Assembly: GCF_050459865.1 (NCBI RefSeq)
Contig: NZ_JBCMNM010000031.1
Span: forward strand, 21,139-85,138
DNA length: 64,000 bases
Origin: Rummeliibacillus pycnus_B
GTDB taxonomy: Bacteria > Bacillota > Bacilli > Bacillales_A > Planococcaceae
Direction: 5' to 3'
A program made the translations under genes and the position numbers. Position 1 is the first letter of the stretch, and each line of letters opens with the position of its first letter. This document shows, piece by piece, positions 1-8,126 of the stretch. The notes under the pieces are model-generated. The model ran no database searches. It was not told where the DNA came from and saw only the letters and a list, made by a program, of their open reading frames with translations.

Positions 1-3000
1 TGTTGCGTTTTGTGCAGTATCGTTTACGTTTGTTAATGGCATATGAATGAAGAATGATGCTTTTAAGTCTGGCTCGCTGTCAAATACAATTTTAACTGTC
101 TTACCAGTTGATAACGTCATATCATTCGTTGGCGTTAAGTTTTCAATAACTGGTGCTGTATAATCAGCAGTTACTGTTACTTTTTTCGTCACTTTATTTT
201 TTGCTTTATCTTGAGCTACTACTTTGATTTCATTAACGCCTTCATCTAAAAGTATACGAAGAGAGTATTTACCGTTCGTAACTTTTGCGTCTTTGCCATT
301 TACTTTTACCCAATCAAGGTTTTCGTCAGCAATTGTTCCTTCAACTGTAGTAGTCTCACGGTTTGTTTTAGCACCATCTTGTGGACTATCAATTGTTAGG
401 GTAGGGTTTGTCGTATCTAGGATCACCTTAACAGATTCAGATTCACCTGTTACTTTTCCATTCAGTTTCGAAACTGCTGAGAATGTGTTAGCTCCTTCTA
501 CTAATTTAGCTGGAATAGAGAATTTGCCATCCGCTCCAACAACCGTTTTACCTGCTTCTTTGCCATTTTGTTTTAACGTGATTTCAGTCGTTGGAGAAGC
601 TTTCCCTTCAACTTGAATGGATCCTTCACTTGTTACATTACCAGCTACTGGTGAAGTGATTACTGGCCCATTCACTTCATAGCTGACACGAGCACGAATC
701 ATATAGTTACCTTCAGCTACTGGTGATTTTGACCATGCTCCTGAAACGCTTTGATAGCTTCTGCCAGCATTTTTGCCATCTTCATCCGTTGCAAGTCCAG
801 GAGTGTTTGGATTTGCATTTGTTTGGCGATATACCATGTAGAAGTCTCCGTTGACAGTAATATTATTTTCACTTAAGTCAACAACTGTCCACTGGCCATT
901 ACGTAGGGCTGTTGCATTAAAAGGCCCTGCAAGTTTTTTACCAGGAGATCCATCAGCACCAGTTGCATCCCATACTTCAACAGCAAAGGCTGTTCCACCT
1001 GGATTTGGCCATGTTGTATCCCAGAATCTGAACACACCATCTGTAACAATACCTTGTTCTTTTCCTTCAGGAAGAGACATTTTCACAGCCCATGCATTAC
1101 CAGCAGCATTGAAGGCACGTGCATTTTCAGCTGTACCATCATCATAGCCAATTTCCCCACCTGGATAAGTGTAGAATGGTTTTAGAATAATGTTCTTTGT
1201 ATTGGCTTCTGAACCGATTGTAATTGGTATTTCTTGGCTATGATAACCACGAGCGACTATTTTCAATGTGTAGTCTCCATGATATGCAGTTAAAGAATAA
1301 TTACCATTTGCATCTGTAGTAACAGGAGTAATGTTCGCATCCTCTTCAAGTAAGAGGGTTACACCTGCTATTCCTTCACCTGTAGACTCATCCGTGATTT
1401 TGCCACTCACCGTATTTTGGGCAATTTCTTGTAATGTGAAGTTGGCACTTGTCGATTTGTCTGCTTCAATTTTCACTGATTGTTGTTTTGATGTGAATCC
1501 ATATGCTTCAGCCTTTACAGTAAATGTACCTGAACTATGTTTCAGTGAGTAAGATCCGTTAGCAGGATCTGAGTAAACGGAACGATTCGTTTCTAGTACA
1601 CTAACTTGAGCACCTAACGGAAGAAGTGTTGGATTCACAATTGTTTCTTCAATAGGCTTCTCGTCTTTCACTGGTAATACAGGTTTAATTGTTTTAGGAT
1701 CAATCGATTCTTTTACAGCATCTTTATCCTGACCTTTTCCTATATTCCCATTGTTGCTATTCGTATTGTTTTTATCTTTTCCTTTTGATACTTTGCCTGT
1801 TTGGGAAGCATTAGCTAATGCTACGTCATCAATATACCAGCCTTCTTTAACAACACTTGAATCTGAGAATGCATTGAAGCCGATATAAATTCGTTGACCT
1901 GCATATGCAGAAAGGTTTACTTCAGCATCTAACCAACCATTTGATGCACCTGAAACGGTTAATAGTTGTGTCCAGTCTACTTTGTTTGTCGATACAAAGA
2001 TATTGCCGTAATCATAAGCTCTACCAGATGAAGATTTTTCGAAATTATACCATTGTTTAAATTGCAAGTAAGAATTACCTTCTGGCAGATCGATTGGTGG
2101 CATTACCAATGTAGCGTTCATTTTGTTCGCATAATTCCCTGCTAAATTTGTTGCATATACTTTTTCGCCAGATGCAGCTTTTCCTGGACCAGAAGTTGGT
2201 TTGCCCCATTCCCAGCTGTTTTCATTACCAAAGGAATACCAGCCAGTTGGTTGTGATTCGAAGCTTTCAGAATATCCAACTGTAATGCCCGGTTTCACTT
2301 TTACAGTGTATTCATCACTCACAACCTCATTATTACCGAAATCATTAATCACCCATTTGTATTTAAAGTCGCCAACTGGGATACGTGCACCAGGAATAGT
2401 TACACCAAACTCTCCTGATTTGTAATCACCCGATTTACGACTCGCTGTAATGTTTTGCCACACACCATTTTCATCTTTGTATTTTAATACGACAGATGAA
2501 ACGCTAATGTTATCTGATACTGAAGCTGTTAGATCTAAATCCATACCAGCATAAGATTCTTTTGGAGCTGTATGTTTTAGCACTGGCGCTTCGTTGTCAT
2601 TTCCTTGTTTTGTCACTTGACCTTGAAGAGTACCAAGACCTGAAGCGATAGACGATACAGCTTGATAAGCATCCACTAATCCATAACCATAGCCATGATT
2701 TGGTGTTTGCGGATATTGTGAGTCTGTTAAAGGTGTTGCTGTATTGATAAGAATTTGTTCCATCTCATCAACAGTTAAATTTGCATTCACTTGACGAAGA
2801 AGTGCTGCTACACCAGAAACTGCAGGACCCGCCATGGATGTCCCATTCCATCCACCTTCATAAGCACTCCCCGGTACCGATGAACGAATATTGACACCAG
2901 GTGCAGAAATGTCAGGTTTGACCTCATTGTATGGTGATGGGCCACGAAGAGAGAAGTTCGCTACCTTATTGTTAATATCAATGGCTCCTGTTGCAAAGCT

Positions 3001-4260
3001 TTCAGGATAATTTGCTGGTGCTGCTACAGATCCCGCACCACCCGGATTTGTTAATGTTGTGTTCCCTGCTGAAAACTCTGGGAAAATTTCAGCTGCACGC
3101 CAGTTTCGAACGACATCACGGTACCATTCGTCAAGTCCTGGACCGCCTCCCCATGAATTGTTGACAATATCAGGTGCCATATCTACTCGTGCATTACCGT
3201 TTGAATCTGTTGGCGCTAGAATCCATTGTGCTGCTTCTAAAAGATCAGCATCTGTTCCACCGTTTGAGGTAAATGCTTTAACAGAAATGAATTTTGCACC
3301 TGGAGCAACACCAATTTGGTTAGATCCATTTGCTTCGCTCCCTACCATTGTTCCTGTTACATGTGTTCCATGTCCAATATCGTCATATGGTGTAGCTCGA
3401 CCTGCTGATGTTGCATCATACCAGTTGAAATCATTCGATACTTGTCCAGTCGATGCATTATAGCCACGATATTTTGCCTTTAGTGCTGGATGATCCCATT
3501 GAACACCTGTATCAATACTTGCGACAACGGTTCCCGTTCCATCAATTCCCATGCCCCAAACTTCTGGAGCTTTAACTCTTTCAACATTCCATTCGATACT
3601 TGAAGTTTTAGCCTTTTCTTCAACTGCATTTTTTGCTTTGCTATTTGTAGCAGATTGGGCTTTACGTTCAACAACAGTTTTTATTTTTGCTTCATCTTCA
3701 GTACTTGTCTTTGTCGTATAGAGTTGACGGGTTTCATTTGGCAGCACTTTTTCTACTTCATCAAATGTTGCAACCTTTTCAGCCACTTCTTTTGTAGCTG
3801 TAACGGCCATTCCATTTACGATAAAGTACGATTCAATGTCTTTTGCATTCCCTTTATCCTCTTCTTTTTCTAAGAATTGTTTCACATTCTCCTGTGATTC
3901 TAGGGAAGTTGCCTTCAGATTTGAAACTACTGAAGAGCGCTGAACAAATTTCGTTTGCTGTGCAGATAACTTGTCCTTCTCTGCACTTTTTCTAGCTTCT
4001 GCTGCGACTTTATTTGCAGATGCTTTTTCTTTGAATTTGATCAAGAAAGTTAATTTTTCATCATTTTTAAAATCTTCAAGCAAGCTGCTGCTCACTTTAT
4101 CCTTCACAACACTTGAATTTTGGCTAGAGTCTCTAAAGGACTGGTGAAGATTATTCGTTGTTGCGCCAGCGATATTCGGCGAAATCAGTGATATCGCCAT
4201 AAGTGCAGATGTAGCTAGACTAAATACTTTGAATGAACCATTTTGCTTTCTCAATTGCAT
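1..4260 (-). CDS. bpr: Bacillopeptidase F-like secreted subtilisin-family serine protease (partial, C-terminus beyond window)
   Basis: An open frame of 1420 codons runs from ATG at 4260 to the first base of the window, so the C-terminus is missing. Residues 1-33 look like a Sec signal peptide ending near NIAGA. An inhibitor-I9-like propeptide follows (about 60-180). The S8 peptidase domain shows Asp250 in SIDTGVQWDHP, His297 in GHGTHVTGT, the oxyanion-hole Asn in NNSWGGG and Ser475 in NGTSMAGPA. Behind it are an Ig/fibronectin-like segment, a MAM-like segment with YIGFNAFSDSS, two carboxypeptidase-regulatory-like repeats and further bacterial Ig-like modules, the architecture of B. subtilis bacillopeptidase F (about 1430 residues). 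It is expected to be an extracellular endoprotease. SD GGGAGG lies 5 nt before the ATG. It is transcribed alone, behind a hairpin-rich leader. The family call is firm; orthology to Bpr is inferred from architecture. Confidence 0.93.
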   Translation of the reverse strand, partial: MQLRKQNGSFKVFSLATSALMAISLISPNIAGATTNNLHQSFRDSSQNSSVVKDKVSSSLLEDFKNDEKLTFLIKFKEKASANKVAAEARKSAEKDKLSAQQTKFVQRSSVVSNLKATSLESQENVKQFLEKEEDKGNAKDIESYFIVNGMAVTATKEVAEKVATFDEVEKVLPNETRQLYTTKTSTEDEAKIKTVVERKAQSATNSKAKNAVEEKAKTSSIEWNVERVKAPEVWGMGIDGTGTVVASIDTGVQWDHPALKAKYRGYNASTGQVSNDFNWYDATSAGRATPYDDIGHGTHVTGTMVGSEANGSNQIGVAPGAKFISVKAFTSNGGTDADLLEAAQWILAPTDSNGNARVDMAPDIVNNSWGGGPGLDEWYRDVVRNWRAAEIFPEFSAGNTTLTNPGGAGSVAAPANYPESFATGAIDINNKVANFSLRGPSPYNEVKPDISAPGVNIRSSVPGSAYEGGWNGTSMAGPAVSGVAALLRQVNANLTVDEMEQILINTATPLTDSQYPQTPNHGYGYGLVDAYQAVSSIASGLGTLQGQVTKQGNDNEAPVLKHTAPKESYAGMDLDLTASVSDNISVSSVVLKYKDENGVWQNITASRKSGDYKSGEFGVTIPGARIPVGDFKYKWVINDFGNNEVVSDEYTVKVKPGITVGYSESFESQPTGWYSFGNENSWEWGKPTSGPGKAASGEKVYATNLAGNYANKMNATLVMPPIDLPEGNSYLQFKQWYNFEKSSSGRAYDYGNIFVSTNKVDWTQLLTVSGASNGWLDAEVNLSAYAGQRIYIGFNAFSDSSVVKEGWYIDDVALANASQTGKVSKGKDKNNTNSNNGNIGKGQDKDAVKESIDPKTIKPVLPVKDEKPIEETIVNPTLLPLGAQVSVLETNRSVYSDPANGSYSLKHSSGTFTVKAEAYGFTSKQQSVKIEADKSTSANFTLQEIAQNTVSGKITDESTGEGIAGVTLLLEEDANITPVTTDANGNYSLTAYHGDYTLKIVARGYHSQEIPITIGSEANTKNIILKPFYTYPGGEIGYDDGTAENARAFNAAGNAWAVKMSLPEGKEQGIVTDGVFRFWDTTWPNPGGTAFAVEVWDATGADGSPGKKLAGPFNATALRNGQWTVVDLSENNITVNGDFYMVYRQTNANPNTPGLATDEDGKNAGRSYQSVSGAWSKSPVAEGNYMIRARVSYEVNGPVITSPVAGNVTSEGSIQVEGKASPTTEITLKQNGKEAGKTVVGADGKFSIPAKLVEGANTFSAVSKLNGKVTGESESVKVILDTTNPTLTIDSPQDGAKTNRETTTVEGTIADENLDWVKVNGKDAKVTNGKYSLRILLDEGVNEIKVVAQDKAKNKVTKKVTVTADYTAPVIENLTPTNDMTLSTGKTVKIVFDSEPDLKASFFIHMPLTNVNDTAQNAT

Positions 4261-4266
4261 TCCTCC

Positions 4267-4420
4267 CTTTTTCATTTTTAGAAAATGTATTTCTTTGCTA
4301 GAAGCTAGCATTCTTTCTAGGAAATCCTAGAAAGATCCAAAGAAAAACACCTTGCCTCCTTTCCTAAAATGACATTTAGGCAAACAGATACAAAGGTGCT
4401 AAACAGAATCTCTAGTTGTT
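4267..4420 (-). promoter_or_regulatory. Hairpin-rich 5' leader of the protease gene
   Basis: Read on the minus strand, this leader contains an outer stem CACCTT/AAGGTG (near 4403-4408 and 4351-4356) enclosing a stem-loop CCTAAA/TTTAGG, followed by a perfect 8-bp hairpin TTTCTAGG-ATTT-CCTAGAAA and a smaller GCTAG/CTAGC pair just before the SD. The hairpins are visible directly. No riboswitch consensus I know fits, so function (RNA stability, attenuation or ligand sensing) is open. Confidence 0.45.
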
Positions 4421-4841
4421 AGAATTACTATAAATTAACAGAATTAAAAACTTTGCCACATTGTGTCGAAAATTTTAGGCATTTTTTAAATTAATCATTA
4501 TTCCCTAATTATTCCAAGGACTTTAGTATGAAAAAAAGCAATATATGATTCTATGTAAAATATATTAATATAGCCAAAACCCTTGATATTAATAGGATTT
4601 TGTGAGCTATGAAAAATCATTACTAAAAATAGCCACTTTCTTATTGATCGAAAAATGCATATTTGAACCCATAAAGTGGATAAAGAGGAAAATTGTCCAT
4701 TGAATTTCAAGTTTATAAGTTAGGTTAATAGAACTAATTAACACCAAACAATTTCTAATGTTTTCAAGTTGGATTAATTAGATTCTATTTTCTTAATGAA
4801 TCAATTTCATAAATCCTTTTCTAGGCATATTATATCGCTAC

Positions 4842-4938
4842 AGACAGGCGCTTTCCGCGGGCAAGCATCAAGCCTCCTCCTCACTTCGTTCGTGCGGGGT
4901 CTTGATTAGCTTGCTCTTCCCGCAGGAGTCGCCTGTCT
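4842..4938. repeat. ~100-bp imperfect palindromic intergenic repeat, copy 1
   Basis: Terminal inverted arms AGACAGGCG/CGCCTGTCT enclose a G+C-rich core with the blocks GCTTTCCGCGGGC, AAGCCTCCTC, TGCGGGGTCTTG and CCCGCAGGAGTC. The same blocks in the same order occur at 57661-57769, and a left half occurs at 63887-63921. It carries no open frame and can fold into one long hairpin. Similar elements are scattered in intergenic DNA of many Bacillales; their function is unknown to me. Confidence 0.8.
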
Positions 4939-5449
4939 TTCGCTCTATCGATAACTATTCATTCTGGCATCAAACTTGGATTATCCAAATATGAAATGTT
5001 CGTATATTTTAATAAATTTTGCATTATGAAATCGAGTCTACTGTATTTATTTATTGGGTTAACTAAAAAAATTTCATATGTACGCTCTATGAAATAGCAG
5101 TGAAAACACATCACATACATATAGGTCTATAATAACAATGCGTTTTTTCATATTAACAGTACGAATTATCTATATATATATTTACTCAGGAAATCTTATC
5201 CATTTGACTTTAAATCTGACCTAGTTCTAATTAGCATTAAAATTGATTTTGAAATTGTGATTTTAGATGTATAGGGTTTAGTTTTGGGGAGTTTTTACGG
5301 GACTTTGTAGCAAGGTACTTCTCTTAATAAAGCTCTATTTCAAATCTTGACTCGTCTTTGTTTATTACATTTTCGATATTGATTGTTGCCCATCTTAGCG
5401 TGTTATTACAACTTTGAAGGTTTTTATTTCATTGTTTATTTCGAATTTA

Positions 5450-5479
5450 TTGTCAATAGCGTTTAGCTTTGCATATGTT
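5450..5479 (+). promoter_or_regulatory. Candidate sigma-A promoter for the 38-residue ORF
   Basis: TTGTCA (5450-5455) and TATGTT (5474-5479) are separated by 18 bp, about 40 bp upstream of an SD-preceded ATG at 5517. Match is 5/6 and 4/6 to consensus; prediction only. Confidence 0.4.
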
Positions 5480-5516
5480 TGGTTAAAGTTGAATATGAGA
5501 TGGTGGGAGGGTGAAG

Positions 5517-5633
5517 ATGAGAGGACTCTGGAAGCGAATGGGATTGGACTTTTTTGATGCGGTGATATGGATCTATGGGAGTTGTGTTGCATTCGTGTTG
5601 ATTGTACTGTTTGCGTTTTTCTGGATTAAATAA
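5517..5633 (+). CDS. Possible small membrane protein (38 aa)
   Basis: ATG at 5517 follows a good ribosome binding site (GGGAGGGTGAAG) and opens a 38-codon frame ending at TAA 5631-5633. The product has a basic N-terminus (MRGLWKRMG), a short acidic patch, then a single hydrophobic stretch of about 20 residues ending FAFFWIK, which predicts one transmembrane helix with a positively charged end. A sigma-A-like promoter lies upstream. It is too short for routine gene callers and I recognise no family. It stands alone between the repeat-bearing region and the convergent IDEAL-domain gene. It could be chance, but SD, promoter and TM segment together favour a real gene. Confidence 0.45.
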   Translation: MRGLWKRMGLDFFDAVIWIYGSCVAFVLIVLFAFFWIK

Positions 5634-5810
5634 AATTTCTTGTATTTATGCTATAAATTAACTTTGTATCATTCATCCTGTGCATTTTGTAAATTTTTTT
5701 AATTTCAGTGATAAATCGCATCGTAATGCGCATATTATTTTTATTGTGTTATAGGGCATTTTTGAGAATATGTATATGATTGTGTTGCCTCGTTTGGGTT
5801 GGATACAACC

Positions 5811-5849
5811 GAAAGCACCTAGTCATATTAGAGATGAGTAGGTGCTTTC
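5811..5849. terminator. Inverted repeat downstream of the IDEAL-domain gene
   Basis: Perfect 11-bp arms GAAAGCACCTA/TAGGTGCTTTC around a 17-nt loop, 13 bp past the stop codon of the minus-strand gene. The U-run is weak on both strands, so termination may be inefficient. Confidence 0.5.
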
Positions 5850-5861
5850 TATGGGAATTGC

Positions 5862-6329
5862 TTATTCAACTTGTGAGTCCTCCATGCGTTTTAACTCTTT
5901 TGCTAATTTATAAAATAGCTCTTCGTCACGTGAAGATAATGCGTAATCGATTAGGCGTAATCGATTGCGATCTTCAAGTTCTTCAATCAATACATCAATC
6001 TCTGATGGTGCACTCAATAACTTTTCGCCTCGTTTCAATTCAAGTTCATCTAAAATAAGTTCTAGATGGTCGTGAATATTAGAAACTAAGAGTAATTGAT
6101 ATAAAGGTAAGCGGATAAAACGGCTTCCTTTTTGGAATACGAATACTTCCGATAGATTTTCAATTTGTAATGATGATAGATTAATCACAATTTCTTTTCC
6201 TTCTACAGGGATGAAATGGAATAGTTCCTCGTCCTTTATTATAGAGAAATATTGATAGGCAAAAACCATTTTAAGTCGTGCTCCATCTCGTTTCGTGTAG
6301 AATGGTTCCATTCTTTTCACTTCTAACAT
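5862..6329 (-). CDS. IDEAL domain-containing protein
   Basis: 155 residues starting at an ATG behind an excellent SD (AAAGGAGGGAGC). Residues about 124-148 carry the signature LIDYALSSRDEELFYKLAKEL-like helix pair that fits the IDEAL domain (PF08858), seen in small Bacillales proteins such as YpiB and ComK-associated factors. Residues 1-100 are beta-rich and may bind a partner; I do not recognise that part. IDEAL domains are thought to mediate protein-protein contacts, so an adaptor or regulatory role is possible, but no function can be assigned. It is divergent from ywqB with about 225 bp between the starts, and an inverted repeat follows its stop. Confidence 0.75.
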   Translation of the reverse strand: MLEVKRMEPFYTKRDGARLKMVFAYQYFSIIKDEELFHFIPVEGKEIVINLSSLQIENLSEVFVFQKGSRFIRLPLYQLLLVSNIHDHLELILDELELKRGEKLLSAPSEIDVLIEELEDRNRLRLIDYALSSRDEELFYKLAKELKRMEDSQVE

Positions 6330-6491
6330 AAAAGCTCCCTCCTTTGAAGGAATATTCTGATTATTAATATAATATCATGAAATACCGTTTTTTGACACAA
6401 AAATATTTGTCGTCTTTTCTGAACTTCTCCCCAATTTTCATCAAATTAGCACAATGTAAAAAAGCTTTCTAGTGAAATATTTCCTTTTACA

Positions 6492-6521
6492 TTTACGGAT
6501 TGGTTAGAAAAGTTTTATAAT
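6492..6521 (+). promoter_or_regulatory. Sigma-A promoter of ywqB-ywqA
   Basis: TTTACG (6492-6497) and a perfect TATAAT (6516-6521) with an 18-bp spacer, 33 bp upstream of the ywqB start. Confidence 0.6.
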
Positions 6522-6554
6522 GAAAGGAAAGTTTTTTTTGCAGGAGCGAATGAT

Positions 6555-8126
6555 ATGAATACGAATATTTCTGATATTGCCAAAGGTTACGAGGATTTTA
6601 TTCGTAATCAAATGGCTCAAATTGGTCTAGATCTCCATGCTTCAAATCCTGAAGATGAAGAGTTGGTGCGACGTGCAGCGTTTTTAGCTCGTCACAACTA
6701 CGTAAAAATTAGTTCTTATAGTGAAGAACGTAATGTCATTTCGTTTGTTGTGCAAGATGCAACACCTACGAATGTTACATTTCATATAAATACGGGTAAT
6801 CTTTCTTGTGATTGCCCAAAAGAACATTGGTGCCGTCATAAGCTGGCGGCCTTGTTTGTTCTATATCAATATATTGATTCCTTATCTACTTGGCTTGAGA
6901 GTTTTCGCTCGAAAAAATCTGCACAGATGAATTTGTTGAAAGAAGAACGATCACCCGAAGCCTGGCTGGGTCTTGCACAAAATATTTATAAATCCAATTT
7001 ATACAATCAGCCTGTGCTAAATCCTTATTTAGTGGAGAGCATTTTCGCAGATATGGAACGACAAATTTTCAAGCATACCCCTCTTGAACGTGAATGGCAA
7101 AGCTTGTATAAGCTATTTACTCATATTGCGCTGCTTTCTCATACTTGGAAGCATTTGAAGACAACAACAGAATCTTATAAAACCTATTTCAATAACTTTA
7201 TTGAACATGAAGCCGAAAAAGTAAAAGAACATATTCGATTAACCTCTTCGAAATCACGTCTTTTTGCGACTGATCCTTTCTATGATACATTGCAAAAAAT
7301 CGTTAATTATTTTTTATTGCATCAAGCGGGCAATTTTGAACAACGATTATATATATATACGTTGTTTTGGGAATCCATGTTCAATGAAAAATCTCGTCGT
7401 GAATCAGAATTAGCGTTGATTAAAAATGATCGTCATATTGCAGATGACGTCAAAATTGAAAGCATTGAATCTATGTTCTTTATTATGCTGAAAAAATATG
7501 ACGACTTAGAACAGGAGTTAGCAAGTATCAATGATGCAGATATGTTAGTTTGGATGGATTTGGCGCGTTTTGCTGATCGAAATGAGGATGACAAAGCGTT
7601 ATCCATGATACTTCGTGCGATGTTGCCTTGTTTGAATTCGTTCATTAATTCTTGGCTATCAACCCGATATCGTTCAGCCTTTGTTAACGCTTTCAATAAA
7701 TTATGTTCAAAAATCGATCTTAATGACGAAGAAGCAGAAGTTTTATTTTCAGCTTCAGGTATGTATGGTATGCAACCCTATTCATTGTTTTTAATTGATC
7801 GAGGACGTTATATGGAATGGACGGCACTACATCATCGCTTTCCTTCTTCCCTTGCCTATTTAGAGCTATGTGGTTTAAAAACCGTATTTGAAGAAAATCC
7901 GGAGGCCCTTTTGCCTTTATACCATGCACTAGCCATGACCGAACTAAATCAAAAATCACGACAACATTATAAGCAAGCAGTTCGTGTTTGGAAAAAAATG
8001 AAGGCCGCTGCTAAAAAAAGTGGAAAAAATGAATTTTGGAATAATTATGTCGATCAAACTAGACATCAATATAAACGACTTCGTGCATTACAAGAAGAAA
8101 TTGAGAAAGGAAACTTGAAGCTATGA
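6555..8126 (+). CDS. ywqB: SWIM zinc finger protein YwqB
   Basis: 523 residues; ATG at 6555 with SD AGGAG 8 nt upstream. Near the N-terminus the metal ligands Cys85, Cys87, Cys93 and His95 form CDCPKEHWCRH, the CxCx(n)CxH pattern of SWIM zinc fingers, which are expected to bind DNA or protein. The remaining 420 residues are predicted alpha-helical, without further motifs I recognise. The stop overlaps the ATG of the SNF2 helicase gene (ATGA, 8123-8126), so the two are translationally coupled and probably act as one machine, as the B. subtilis pair YwqB/YwqA is presumed to. The cellular role of the pair is unknown; remodelling of nucleoprotein or RNA polymerase complexes is plausible but inferred. 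Confidence 0.9.
   Translation: MNTNISDIAKGYEDFIRNQMAQIGLDLHASNPEDEELVRRAAFLARHNYVKISSYSEERNVISFVVQDATPTNVTFHINTGNLSCDCPKEHWCRHKLAALFVLYQYIDSLSTWLESFRSKKSAQMNLLKEERSPEAWLGLAQNIYKSNLYNQPVLNPYLVESIFADMERQIFKHTPLEREWQSLYKLFTHIALLSHTWKHLKTTTESYKTYFNNFIEHEAEKVKEHIRLTSSKSRLFATDPFYDTLQKIVNYFLLHQAGNFEQRLYIYTLFWESMFNEKSRRESELALIKNDRHIADDVKIESIESMFFIMLKKYDDLEQELASINDADMLVWMDLARFADRNEDDKALSMILRAMLPCLNSFINSWLSTRYRSAFVNAFNKLCSKIDLNDEEAEVLFSASGMYGMQPYSLFLIDRGRYMEWTALHHRFPSSLAYLELCGLKTVFEENPEALLPLYHALAMTELNQKSRQHYKQAVRVWKKMKAAAKKSGKNEFWNNYVDQTRHQYKRLRALQEEIEKGNLKL

Larger units (their letters stand above)
4421..5516. other. Gene-poor intergenic region
   Basis: About 1.1 kb of AT-rich sequence with frequent stops in all frames. 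Apart from the palindromic repeat at 4842-4938 and a candidate promoter near 5450-5479, I see no supported gene. Short open frames here lack ribosome binding sites. Confidence 0.6.

Noticed and set aside
224..1552. Several plus-strand ORFs opposite the protease gene
   Set aside because: They are antisense to a continuous, motif-confirmed coding frame and show no SD or family features.
4340..4420. Cyclic-di-GMP (GEMM) riboswitch before the protease gene or between mbl and flhO
   Set aside because: Short pieces such as GGCAAAC occur, but the linked GACGCAAAGCC and GCCUAAACC blocks of the consensus are missing or misplaced on both strands.
5780..6058. 92-residue plus-strand ORF opposite the IDEAL-domain gene
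   Set aside because: Begins in the inverted repeat, lacks an SD, and runs antisense to a better supported gene.
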